From NCBI GenBank assembly GCA_013397935.1, contig VZRN01001126.1, positions 65,481 through 129,480 on the forward strand: a stretch of 64,000 nt of DNA. The letters run 5' to 3'. Position numbers and translations under genes: made by a program. Below the pieces are notes generated by a model that worked only from the letters and a program-made list of their open reading frames with translations, searched no databases and had not been told where the DNA came from. This stretch comes from Dasyornis broadbenti (taxonomy: Eukaryota > Chordata > Aves > Passeriformes > Dasyornithidae). Of this stretch, positions 1 to 10,420 are shown in pieces; the first letter of the stretch is position 1, and each line of letters begins with the position of its first letter.

Positions 1-219
1 ACGGTAGGAAATAAAAGCACAGAGCAAATTAACCTTTACTGCTGGACCCTGATAAGAGTAACACACTCAGAGCCCCCTTATTTCCAGGTTACTCAGTGAT
101 AGGTGTACCATCCTTTTTTAATTTAAAAAAATTACCTTCCAAAGTTTTGTCTTATTCCAGTACTAGGAGAGACGAATATGGCAAGAAATTTGGGGTTCAG
201 GTATAACTTTGCATTTCAG

Positions 220-339
220 ATTTGAATGAGTGTGAGAGCAGCCCTTGTAGCCAAGAGTGTGCCAATGTGTACGGCTCCTACCAGTGCTACTGCCGCCGCG
301 GGTTCCAGCTCAGTGACATCGATGGCATCTCGTGTGAAG
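220..339 (+). CDS. FBLN1: FBLN1 exon: calcium-binding EGF-like module (third from last)
   Basis: This 120-bp exon reads DLNEC at its start and has six cysteines in EGF spacing. The calcium-binding signature D-x-N-E-C is present, as is the Asp/Asn beta-hydroxylation pattern C-x-N-x4-Y-x-C-x-C (CANVYGSYQCYC). The acceptor AG is at 218-219 and the donor GTGAGC starts at 340. The exon begins with the last two bases of an Asp codon and ends with the first base of the next, so it is a symmetric phase 1-1 module exon, typical of EGF repeats. It is probably EGF-like module 7 of the nine in fibulin-1. The C-terminal EGF repeats of this family bind calcium and contribute to fibronectin and self-association. 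An open frame runs past the donor to 449, but that part is intron. Confidence 0.95.
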
Positions 340-1174
340 GTGAGCTCTGTGCTGGTGCGCAGAGAAGGTGGGCAGGCGCTGCTTATTGTCACTGTAAAAT
401 AGCAGCAATTCCATGTAATTCGTTCATTTTAATATTTGAGTCTCTTTGATGTTTTCTTGTGAAACTGTATTTAATGAAGGTCTACCACTCATGTCCTTTT
501 CTAGAAGCATCTCTCTGCATGTGTGGTGTCAGTTTTGCTGTTGACACTGAATTGTAGCTTGGCATATATTTGTGACTTGACAGAAATTTGTTTTTTTCCT
601 GAGGAACTACCAGAATTTCTAGTCTTCAGCAAGTGGAGATATGAGCATATTTATATGTTACATGTGTAATACATGATATTACTGGGTAGTATTTTATATA
701 TCCTTTTTTTTTTTGTAGCTGGTTCTGAACAAACGTGTTCTCAAATACAAGGAGGGCATGGGTGTGAGCTCGTGGACAAGATCCTGAATTTGGACTTAGG
801 TCTCCAGCGAGGCCTTGGACAGAACACTCAATTTTGAAGTCCTTCTTGTAAAAACAAGGATAAAACTATTCCTCTCCCTCCCTTTTATAAAGCACTACAG
901 TATACATCACTGTAAACTACTTGTTCTCATCCTTTACTTTGTCTTTTGCACTCTTATATAGCTTTTAGTTTTCTTCAGAGTTCCATTTATTCCTGAAAAT
1001 CTTTGCTATTTAGATGTTATTGGCTAGAGCCACACCTATCTGATGACCTTCTTCATTGTCCAGGAATTAGAATCATCGAATTGAGTTTGGAGCTCACATC
1101 AGGAGCACCGTACGTGTGCACTGGGTTGAATGTCATGAACACACAGTAAATTAGTGGTGGTTTTTTCCTTGCAG
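340..1174 (+). other. FBLN1 intron
   Basis: Intron of 835 bp with a GTGAGC donor and a T-rich tract followed by TTGCAG acceptor. It is AT-rich, with a short T run near 707-716. I see no recognisable repeat or gene. Confidence 0.85.
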
Positions 1175-1306
1175 ATATTGATGAATGCGCTTTGCCTACC
1201 GGGGGGCATATCTGTTCCTTTCGGTGTATAAATATTCCTGGGAGCTTTCAATGTACTTGTCCCTCCACTGGGTACAGGCTGGCACCCAATGCACGCAACT
1301 GCCAAG
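1175..1306 (+). CDS. FBLN1: FBLN1 exon: calcium-binding EGF-like module (second from last)
   Basis: This 132-bp exon encodes 44 residues beginning DIDEC, the classical calcium-binding EGF start. It has six cysteines and the hydroxylation motif C-x-N-x4-F-x-C-x-C (CINIPGSFQCTC). The acceptor is TTGCAG ending at 1174 and the donor is GTGAGT from 1307. It is symmetric phase 1-1, so it could be skipped without a frameshift. The sequence is very close to the corresponding mammalian fibulin-1 module, probably EGF 8. It packs head to tail with the neighbouring modules, with calcium stiffening the linker. Confidence 0.95.
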
Positions 1307-1841
1307 GTGAGTTCAATAGCTGCAGGGAGACCTCGCCGGACTGTGGGCTTCTGACAAGTTCTAGCAGTTTTTGTATTTAAAAAATTGCCTTTCCTACCAC
1401 ATTGTAGGTAAAGCAGTAGACATCAGCTAGACACCTGAAGAAACCAGTCTTTTATAATAAATATACAGGAAATTTCTGTTATTAAGTAATTCAGTAGAGA
1501 ATGCTTTTAAAAACATTATTAAATAATTATGAAAGATTCGAAGAGTAAAGATTCCAATAGTGAAATGCTATGAGTTAGTTTAGCCATTAAAAGGAAATAT
1601 CCTGCTGTAAACATGTCAGCAGTCCACTTAGTGGCACTGCTGCTCTTCCTTTTCTGTTTCTTGCTGGTTGGTTGGGTTAGTTTTCCTCTTTTTTGTTCTT
1701 CTGCCCTCCCCTTGCCATCCTGTAGTAATGTTTAATTGCCCCCCATGCTCTGTAGAATCTAACAGGATACTGTCATCATCTGGCACCTGCAAGTAGAGGA
1801 AAAGCAGGTATTTAATCCACTCCCCTGTTTCTGTTTGGCAG
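1307..1841 (+). other. FBLN1 intron
   Basis: Intron of 535 bp, GTGAGT donor to TTGGCAG acceptor. It holds a T/C-rich stretch near 1640-1700. I see no repeat or RNA gene. Confidence 0.85.
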
Positions 1842-1965
1842 ATATTGATGAGTGTGTTGCAGAAAGCCACAACTGCTCTTTCAATGAGACCTGCTTTAAC
1901 ATCCAGGGCGGCTTCCGCTGCCTGTCTTTGGAATGTCCGGAGAATTACCGCAAGTCAGGAGATAC
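1842..1965 (+). CDS. FBLN1: FBLN1 exon: last EGF-like module and alternative-splice branch point
   Basis: This 124-bp exon begins DIDEC and encodes a calcium-binding EGF-like module containing only five cysteines. The sixth must come from the alternatively spliced downstream exon, where both RCERLPC (C form) and IRCIKSC (D form) can supply it. Two N-glycosylation sequons sit close together (NCS and NET). The exon ends in phase 2, with AC of a Thr codon before the donor GTAAG at 1966. Both candidate downstream exons start with T, so Thr is restored either way. If the donor is not used, the frame reads Thr (ACG) and then stops at TAA 1967-1969. Confidence 0.95.
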
Positions 1966-2400
1966 GTAAGTACCTTCTTTTTCAAGGTCAAACAGATTTT
2001 TGGTGACATGATCTCCTTAATGTCTTGCCACTGCCAACTGCACACAGAGCAGTTTCTGGCAAACATGTACTGTGTTGGCAGCCTAGCCTGTGTTTTGCAC
2101 ACCCAGGCCTGGTCTCTTTCTCACACTAAGAAAAAGATACTCCCTTAAAAAATGTCGTGTGTCAGTGGTTTGCACCACAATGATCCCCAGAGCCATACTC
2201 TCTCTCTCTGGCTCCTTTGCACGCAGCCTGTTAGGAGGGCTACATTCGTCTTTAAAGTCCTTGGCTTTTAGTTCAGAATCACACGTAGCCTTTCCTTACT
2301 ATCACACTTCAGCCAAAGGGTGCTTTTTAGCTCCCTCTCTTAACTCTTACCAGTGCTGCTGCAAAACATTGCAAGGATGTCTTATTTTCAGTAGCACGTC

Positions 2401-2650
2401 ATCAAATCATAGCATATTAAAGGTGAGAAGGAACCTTAAAGATCATCTAGTCCTAACCCTCTCTGCCACGTGCAGGGACACATCCCGCTAGACCAGTTTG
2501 CTCAGCGCCATATCTAACCTGGCCCTGAGCACTGCCGGGGTTCGGGCATCCACCTCCCTGGGCAACCTGTTCCTGTGTCTCACCACCCTCACAGTAAAAC
2601 ATTTCATCCTTATCTTATGTAAATTTCCTCTCTTTCAATTTGTACCTAAT
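2401..2650 (-). mobile_element. CR1 LINE 3' fragment
   Basis: The sequence reads as the reverse complement of an avian CR1 tail. Landmarks are CCTTAAAGATCATCTAGTCC, a GCAGGGACACATCCCGCTAG-like block, GGCATCCACCTCCCTGGGCAA, CTCACCACCCTCACAGTAAA and a decayed CTCTTTCAATTTG end. It is truncated at the LINE 5' end, as is usual for CR1, and has diverged noticeably. It lies in antisense to FBLN1. The boundaries are approximate. Confidence 0.88.
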
Positions 2651-5600
2651 TTTCACCTGTATTAGAAAACCTGGGAACCCTAGCAAGGGTGGTATGTTAG
2701 CTGCAGCTCGTAATTGTGTCTCTAACCTAGCTCAGAAACAGTCTGTGCATTCTGGTGTAGAAAACAGGAGACAGCTCTGGGAGGAGAGGCAGCTGGCAGC
2801 TCTTTCATACCCACCAAAAGGTGCCAGCAGAGTGGAGCAGTTGTTGCAGACTTTCAGTTTTGTAGCTGGAGTTCATGGCTGATGAGGTGCTGCTTTGCCT
2901 CCTGCCCCGTGGCTCTCTGGCCACCCTGTACTGCAGCAATTCTTCCAAAGGCTGCTTCATGGTCCCCCGGTGTGCCCTGTGCTCAGGTAAGTGTGTGCTC
3001 CACCAGCCAGGGAGGAAAGCTGACAAATCACGTTTGTTATCAGCCCACTATTGCTTTTCCCAGTCAGTGTTGGTATGGCCACCATCTGTGAGATGAAATG
3101 GAGTACTCCGTGCCTCCTCTGTAGAATGAAGCCAACACTGATCTTCATCTCAGGGATTTTGTGGGGATTAGTTAGTCTGAATTTAAGCCTTAGTCTCTGA
3201 AATGCCATATAAGTGGCACAGCAGATGTACTTGATCAGAATTCTGGAGAAGGAAGTTCATGGTATAAACCCAGCTATTTATAAAATATGTTTGTGTTCTG
3301 GGAAGTGTAATAGGAATTAAATTTTAAATTGTATTTGTCACATCAATGACCAAGCAGTGCCTCATGATGCAGATGTTCTCTTTATTTGTAATACTGTGGG
3401 TTCTTCTTGTATCCTAATTTAAAAGAAATTGCAATGTGCAATGGGCCACTAGGCAGAATTAGCAGATTTCTACTCTTACGGATATTCCTGCATTGCAGGG
3501 TTCAATTTATAAAATACATATTGTACACATCCGTTCCATTCGATCTTCTCTCTTATCTGTATTTGACTTTAATGGCTGTTTGAGCCATATGGGATCTTTT
3601 GGGAAAGCACTAGAAGGTCTGAATTGTTTTTCTGTGTCTGGGTTGCTGGGCTCTGTAATGGCTTTCTCTGTTTAACTCATACCTACTCGGAGGGTGAGAT
3701 CCTTCTGATGTGCTTGGGCTATAATTAATCCATGAGTCAGAGACAAATTCTGCAGCTGCTCAGTGAAATTCTAATTATTTTAATTCCTTGAGTTATTATC
3801 TTGTTGGATTTATTAGGTCTTCCCCTCTCAACAGCTACAGACAGTTACTAAATGTCTTGTTGAAAACATGTTTGCATAAAGCGAAGAGAACGTGAGTTCC
3901 CTGTGATCACTGACAATTCCAGTGGCTCCGTGGGTGCTCTCAGCCGGGACACGAGTGCTGTACCCGCGTGCTGGAATCAGGCTTTGTGGCTGGGGTTACC
4001 TGCTGCTCACTGGGGAGCAGTTTCGTAAGACAGTTCTTTAGCACCCTTTTTACATCCAAACGACTTCACATTTCATTGATTGATTTAGTGTTGTGGATAT
4101 ACCCCAGCAGAGCTGATAGCCAGCATATCTTTGTTACGTTCGGCACGATAATGACATTAAATTGCTTTTTCACCCAGGCTCTAAAATCAAAGTAGTTGGC
4201 TTCTCAAAACATCACATCTAGTACAGATACAATTTTTTCTCTCCTTTTTATTCAAAACACACTCCAGTTTCACCAACTAGGCACATCATAGGACAACATA
4301 TTTTCCATTCCCATCAAGTTGTCACCTCAGGAAATTTTTTCACCCTGTTCGCCATTATTTTCTTTGGAATAGCTATAATTGAATAGGCTTCAGTTCTGTA
4401 AATCCAAGTTTCTTTATTCTTATTTTTCCTTAAAATCCTTATGTACAGGCAACAGCACTCAGTGATCCAGAAGCTTCTTTACCCAATACCTTTAAAGCAG
4501 AGGTTTCTGCATGGTGGCTGTTGCCATCAGGTGAAGTGATTGCAGTACTATGCCAGGCTGCGGGCTGAAACTTCAGGATGCTGTTTAGATACTCCGAGCT
4601 CCAGGAGCAAACAGCCTGTGTTATCTTCCTCAAAGACAGCAAAATGCCCAGTCTGGTCTTAATGGTAACAATTTTATTGAAGGCTTTGTCTCTTTTACTT
4701 AAATTCTGCTTTTTTGTTTTTCACTGATCAGTCTATAGGCTTGGTATTTTTCCCAGGATAGTTAAGATCCACTGTTCCTCGTAATAGAATTTAACTTGCT
4801 GCGCTGCCTTGCCAAACAGTTTTTGTTTTCAAATTGCTTAACAATTAACTTCTCTTTATATAGGATTTGTAATATTTAAGCCAAGAAAAATAGTAGAAAA
4901 GATAAAGAAGCATTTATGGCAACGTGTCAGAAATGTGTGCTGCATTGAGCCAAATTGGGAACTATTTGTATATTCTAGACGTGTCTGCATATTATTAAGG
5001 TTGCTTGGTGCTTATCATTACTAGGACCCGGTTTTAACTCCTTAAAATTTTGCCATAATGTAACCAATGGCTGAAATTTTACATGCCAGGTGTCTGACTC
5101 AGGGTCAAGTTTTGGCAAATTTCAGCCAAAGCAGTCACTCATTTCCAAGAACAAGTGTAGAGAGAAACACGCTGGTTTCTGTGTTTTAAAGATGTTGTGG
5201 TGATTTTTTTTAAAAAAATTATTTTAACAGTTTGCTGTCATGTAATGGAGCAGAAATCTGAAATTTGTTAGGAAAGTGCTTTGCTACTTTTTGTCACCCT
5301 TACCAAAATGCTCTGAAACTTTTGAAATTACAAGCTTTGTAAAATTACAGTCAGGCTTTTTTTCATAAACCTTAGGAAATGAAGACCTTGATGGGTAAGC
5401 TTAATCCACCCCTGTATGCCAAAATAGGCTCAGAGGTACCTGGAATATTTCTGAGAGTTCTTTATTTAACTTTTGCTTCAAGTCCTTGAATGGTAAGGAT
5501 TTCATAGCCTCCGTAGCAATCTGTCTTTGTGTTTGGCTCTCTGCCTCAGTGCAATTTAATTCTTCCTATCAGTAGAGAGGTCTTTATCTTCCACCAACAA

Positions 5601-6019
5601 AGAGTTCGTTTCTGATTTAGCGGGCCTGGCCTTCTTGTTGCTCTTCAGAGCAGTCTGAGACACGCAGGTCCAGCTCCACAGGCTGGCTGAGCCTGCTCCC
5701 TCATAAAGCCACAGGAGAGGAGCCCAGTCTGTCTGTCCTGGGCCAGGCACTGCCTGCCTGGACAGCCCCAGCTCCAGGGACAAGCGAGCTGTTTCTAGCA
5801 CGGGGGAGAGAGGAGCCAACTTGGTGAGATGAAAATGCATACTTTGAGATGAGGAGGCTGTGAATGTAGGGAGGGAAGGATCTGAAGGTATGTCAAGGTC
5901 AGGAGAATGAGTCTGGGAGACGCTTCAGGGGCAGCAGGTGAAACAGGGTAAAACTGGAGAGAAAGGGGAAAACAACCACAGGGGTCAGGAGCTTATGGTC
6001 AGGGGTGATTGATCCCAGG

Positions 6020-6263
6020 GAGCTACTGAAAGGACAAGAGGACATCAGGAGGAATTCCGTCACTGAAAGGGTGGTCAGGTATTGGCAGGGGCTGGCCAGG
6101 GAGGGGGTGGAATCCCCATCCCTGGAGGGGTCCAAGGAATGACTGGACATGGCACTCAGTGCTCTGGGCTGGGTGACAGCGTGGGGTTGGGGCACAGGGT
6201 GGACTCTGTGGCCTTGGAGGTGTTTTCCATCCTTATCGATCCCATGATTCCATTCCAGATTTG
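6020..6263 (+). mobile_element. CR1 LINE 3' fragment
   Basis: In sense orientation it carries GGACAAGAGGACATCAGGAG, CGTCACTGAAAGGGTGGTCA, a GGAGGGGGTGGAATCCCCATCCCTGGA-like block (compare the CR1 consensus for this region), GTGGCCTTGGAGGTGTTTTCC and a degenerate CCCATGATTCCATTCCA end that derives from the CR1 terminal octamer repeats. The matches are partial, so the copy is old. Boundaries are approximate, and similarity may start as early as about 5900. Confidence 0.85.
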
Positions 6264-9200
6264 GATGAGGACCATCAGAGGAAGAAATAATTTGGGATTG
6301 CTGCATAAAGATCCTGAGGGAAAGGATCTGTGCTTTGGTCTAGGGCTGTGATGTAGAAATTGAGAGAACTGTCAGCCAGGAGAGTTGCTTTGGCTGAGCA
6401 GACAGTCCTGATGCCAAATATTTGAGTGAGCAGCATGGCCGTGGGCTAGGAAAGGGGGTAGGAGAAGAAACCAGATTAGGAAACACAGATGAAGGAGACA
6501 AGGATAGGATGTAACGGCTCAGTGCTGAGGGCAAATAGAAGATAGTGCTGTCTCCTCTACAGCTTGAAATGTCCTAGAAACTTACTAGCTCCAGACAGGA
6601 GTAGCATACGGAGTGCTTGTCCATCCTCTCTACTGCTCTGCTGTATCCTGTTTTCCTGCCTGAAGAGGGGCTCCAGATTCTCCTCTGGTTAAGAATTGTC
6701 TGTGAAGACCAGCCATCAGTTGGTTTCACTCCCTCTAAGTTTTGGTCTGTTTAAGACAAAAACCACCTGTGTGGCGACGGTGTGGTGATGGCTCACTTGG
6801 GCCTCACTGCGTGGTGCAGCCTGCTGGGAAGAAGTGCACTCTGAGGATAGTGTGAGCAAGAGCCTTTGCAGTGGAATATATTCTGGGAGGCCTGGAAGAT
6901 TGTTACAGCTCTGGAAATCTATAGCACTGAATGTGTAGTGAGTGTATAGCTCACTAACAAGACTTGGTTAATCGTTCAGCGTGTTGAGTTGGTTTCTCTG
7001 TAGGAAATGAATTACAAAGCCATAAATCTTGCTAATAAAAAGTTTGTTTTCCTTCAGTACACGAGGAATTGTTATATACCATTAAACTCCTTTGAGCACA
7101 ATGAAGTGAAAATCTGACTCAGAAATTAATATGAGGGAAGGCACAAAATATTTTTCTCCTAATTTTTCCATTACAAAATGTTGTATCTATTGACAAATGA
7201 AATCCCTCTAGTTTTGGTAGTTTTCTTCTATCAGTAACCAGTGTTTGGTACATGAAATTCAAACTGGGAGTAATTCTTTGAAACCAATATTTCAGCCACA
7301 TCAATATAAGAGAACAGAGTAGTAAATGAGCTAAAGTAACCAGCTTCAAATTCAGGAATAAGCATTTAGCAGAGCTATACACTAATTTTTGTTGCCCGTG
7401 CACTTGATTTCAGAGGTTTGCAAAGACATATACAACTGTCACTGAGCTCTGGGCTGGTTTTCTCTGGTAGCACTTTCTGCCTCCTCAGTGCTCCCCTCTC
7501 TGGCTGGGCCCCTGGGCTCCGTCCGTGGCTCTCAGCGTGGTGGCAGCACGTGGGGGCTGTACAGGCAGCTCAGCTGTCCCCAGCAGCCCTGGAGCTGGGC
7601 AGCACCCGGGGCTGGGGCTGCTCCCTCACCAGCAGCAGCTCGTTGCGTTCCCCCACTGTGATTTCCTGCTGCCCACGGAAGGTCTGGAGAGATGCTGGCA
7701 TGGAAATGCTGTTTGCTTCTTGCCTTTGCGGCGCGTGACCCCAGAATGAACTCTGCTTCTCGAAAGCAATAATATTTGCTATCTCTCCTTTGTGGTTATT
7801 TGATGGAACAATTACTGCACATTAACTAAACCTACAGTGCAGCGTGCAGCGTACACCACCAAAGCGTCAGATAAAAGATGATGAATTTTGAATAATTTTA
7901 GCTCCTAGCCACAGGCACATCTATCTTCACAAATGACTTTCTGAATCAGCAGAACATCCTTTTTCAAGTCTTCGAAAGCTGGGAGCTTTGTTTTTTTGTT
8001 CTCATAAAAAATTCTGGCCGCAATTTTAAAACGTATTTTACTTTTATAAAATAACAAGGGAGAGCATCTTTATGAGAATGTAAATGCTCATAAGCATGTA
8101 CATGCTTCTAAGAAGTTGTGCTTGAAGAAAAGATTTCCAGCTAAGGAACTAACTGTCTCAACTTGCTCCATGATTTCAGCAAAACTGAGTAGCCTCATGA
8201 TTTCAACAATACCAAGTCATTCTCCTTAGTGGAATTATTAATGACATTTCAGAAAAGAATGCAGAACTCTCCATACCTGAAAATATTTCAAGAGTATCCA
8301 CACCTAATTACCTGGCCATCCTGTGAGGACTTGTGCATGATCTTTAAACACATGATTAAACTAAGAATGCTTTTAAATCTTCAAAGAATTGCTTTGTACT
8401 TTCATTTGCAAGTAGTATTAAAAGAAAACATGGAACAGATTAATTGAAGAACTGAGGGTACTTTTAATTAGTCTTTTTGAAAGTGCTGATTTTGCATATA
8501 ATGAGAAGTTCCTGGAATTCAGATCACTGTGCACTTGACCACAAAGTGGGGCTTGCTTATGAGCCACAGTTCTGTTGGTAGCAGATACTCCTGATAGGAG
8601 CTCAAATTAATGTCAAAATCAAATAATGAAATGGACACTCAGATTTACTTGAGGTGGTAAGAAGCAAAACATGCTTTTATGCTGGAGCATTTCTTGGTAA
8701 AGAAACAAATTGTTTAGGTTCCAAAACTTCACCCTGTGGACCAAATATTGCTTGGAGTGGAGAGACTCTTGCACATAACTTAATTGATTCTTAGTTTTGC
8801 ATGAGGCAAGTTTTGAGCTAAATGCTCAACCTGATCATCACCAAATTTTGCAAAGTCATCATCCAGCTGAGATCATCGCTGTCTACTTCCACTCACCTGC
8901 CTTGAAAGGATGTTTGGATACCTATATTTGGACATATCTTTAATCTGAAATGCATACAGACTTACCCGGTATGCAATTCTTCAAACACTTCTCAAACCCA
9001 CCAGCTATCATGACATGTCAGATCTTCATTAAAGTGCTGGTAAACTACAAAGCTCTTTAACAGCAGTGACTTGGATGCTCATGGCTGTCTACCACATTTT
9101 ACTGGACAAAGTTCACTTCTCTCAGGAGTGAGAATCCATGAATGTTGTGACTCCTAGTGTGGAGGTTTGTTGTTCCCTTCCAACCTATATGGGTGATCTC

Positions 9201-9963
9201 TTGCTAGTGCCCTGGATTTTTCACTGTGACACAGTGCTAAGGGAATGAAAGAGCAGAAGGCAAACTCCTCTCTCACCAGAATCATTCCTGTGACTTAGGG
9301 CTGGGTAAGAGTGTACTAAATGTGTAGGACACATGCTGGAAACATCAGGCCATTGGATCTTGTTTTCAGGGCTTGCCTAGATGGGTGTTACACTGACTCG
9401 GGTTGGTTCTCCTGATAGCCCAGAGGAATACTGTGCCATATCAGCAGGAGGAGGTTTGTCTTCAGAGACCAGCTCCTTGGGCATTCATGCTTTTCAGAAT
9501 ACTTTACTCAGTCTTAAAATACAGCCAGACATCCCAAGCAGGACACAGTCAACTCCCTAACCACTAGGAATCTCTTCCTTTACTGAACATATGTCCAAAC
9601 AGCAAAAGAATAAAACTTGGAGGGGAAAAAAGTGCCAGTGTTCTCCCTAGGAGAGCTTGGCTGATGTAAATGCAGATAAACTCTCACCCCCACTGAGGTG
9701 CCAGACTCAATCCATCTGTGCGTGCAGAGCAAGGGCAACACTTGTGACAAAGGCAAGGCTTCTCCCCAGGCTCCAGCCGCAGGCAAGCTCATCCTCAGTG
9801 AGTGCATGTCCCTGTGCAGTACGAGTGAGGTGCTGGGCTGAAGAATGGATACAGGATGCAAGTCAGCCTGTCTTCTCCCAGCCCCACTGCCCTTGCTCTC
9901 CTTTCCCCCTCGCTAAATGTGCGCTAATCTTCCTCTTGTCTTGTGTTCTCACTTTTCTTGCAG

Positions 9964-10318
9964 TCGCTGTGAGCGCTTGCCTTGTAATGAAAATAAGGAG
10001 TGCCAGAGCCTGCCTCTGAGAATAACCTACTATCACCTCTCTTTTCCTACCAACATTCAAGTACCCACCGACATTTTCCGCATGGGCCCTTCCAATGCTG
10101 TCGCTGGGGATAAAATTCAGCTGTCCATCATCAGCGGGAACCAGGAGGGGTTTTTCACCACAAAAAAAGTGAACAACCACAGTGGCCTTGTGGTCATGCA
10201 GCGTCAAATCACAGAGCCCAGAGATCTTCTTCTGACAATTCAAATGCAACTTTCCCGCCATGGAACTGTCAACACTTTTATTGCCAAACTTTTTATCTTT
10301 GTCTCTGCACAGCTTTGA
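9964..10318 (+). CDS. FBLN1: FBLN1 isoform C terminal exon (fibulin-type C-terminal domain)
   Basis: After an acceptor CTTGCAG, the first T completes the shared Thr codon. The exon then encodes 117 residues from RCERLPC to the C-terminus FIFVSAQL and stops at TGA 10316-10318. Length and sequence match mammalian fibulin-1C, including the blocks LPLRITYYHLSFPTNIQ, GFFTTKKV, EPRDLLLTIQM and LSRHGTV. Three N-terminal cysteines can complete the last EGF module and its neighbour. The whole fibulin-type C-terminal domain is in this single exon, whereas the D form spreads the homologous domain over three. A sequon NHS occurs at 10175-10183. Isoform C differs from D in matrix-ligand binding in the family. 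The exon is followed by its own 3'UTR and poly(A) signal. Confidence 0.97.
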
Positions 10319-10420
10319 TCCCTAACTTACAGTCATCATTGGCTACTCTTTCTCTTCTAAGAGTAGCTTTCCCCTTCCCCCCCCCAATTTCAATAAAGTT
10401 TTAGTTCATCTGTTGCATGC
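10319..10420 (+). terminator. FBLN1-C 3'UTR and polyadenylation signal
   Basis: Only 73 bp separate the stop from a canonical AATAAA at 10392-10397. GT-rich sequence follows near 10398-10425, as expected for a cleavage and polyadenylation site. Before the signal lie a 9-bp perfect stem-loop (10342-10367) and a C-rich run (about 10370-10385). The cleavage point itself is inferred, probably 10410-10420. Use of this site commits the transcript to isoform C. Confidence 0.85.
10342..10367 (+). promoter_or_regulatory. Inverted repeat / predicted RNA stem-loop in FBLN1-C 3'UTR
   Basis: GCTACTCTT at 10342-10350 is the perfect reverse complement of AAGAGTAGC at 10359-10367, with an 8-nt pyrimidine loop, and a G-U pair could extend it by one. 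It sits between the isoform-C stop codon and its AATAAA. A regulatory role is inference. Confidence 0.5.

Larger units (their letters stand above)
1966..9963 (+). other. FBLN1 intron before the isoform-C terminal exon
   Basis: About 8.0 kb of intron for the C transcript, and the first part of the 13.3-kb intron for the D transcript. It contains one antisense and one sense CR1 fragment (separate entries). A GC-rich patch with open frames but no recognisable protein lies near 7440-7740, and the rest is AT-rich unique sequence. The acceptor side is a long pyrimidine tract ending CTTGCAG at 9963. I found no convincing extra exon for a fibulin-1B-type ending. Confidence 0.8.

Noticed and set aside
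7418..7749. Overlapping open frames of 106 and 74 codons in the FBLN1-C intron.
   Set aside because: They lie in a GC-rich patch, have no conserved motif and no phase-compatible splice sites. Judged compositional.
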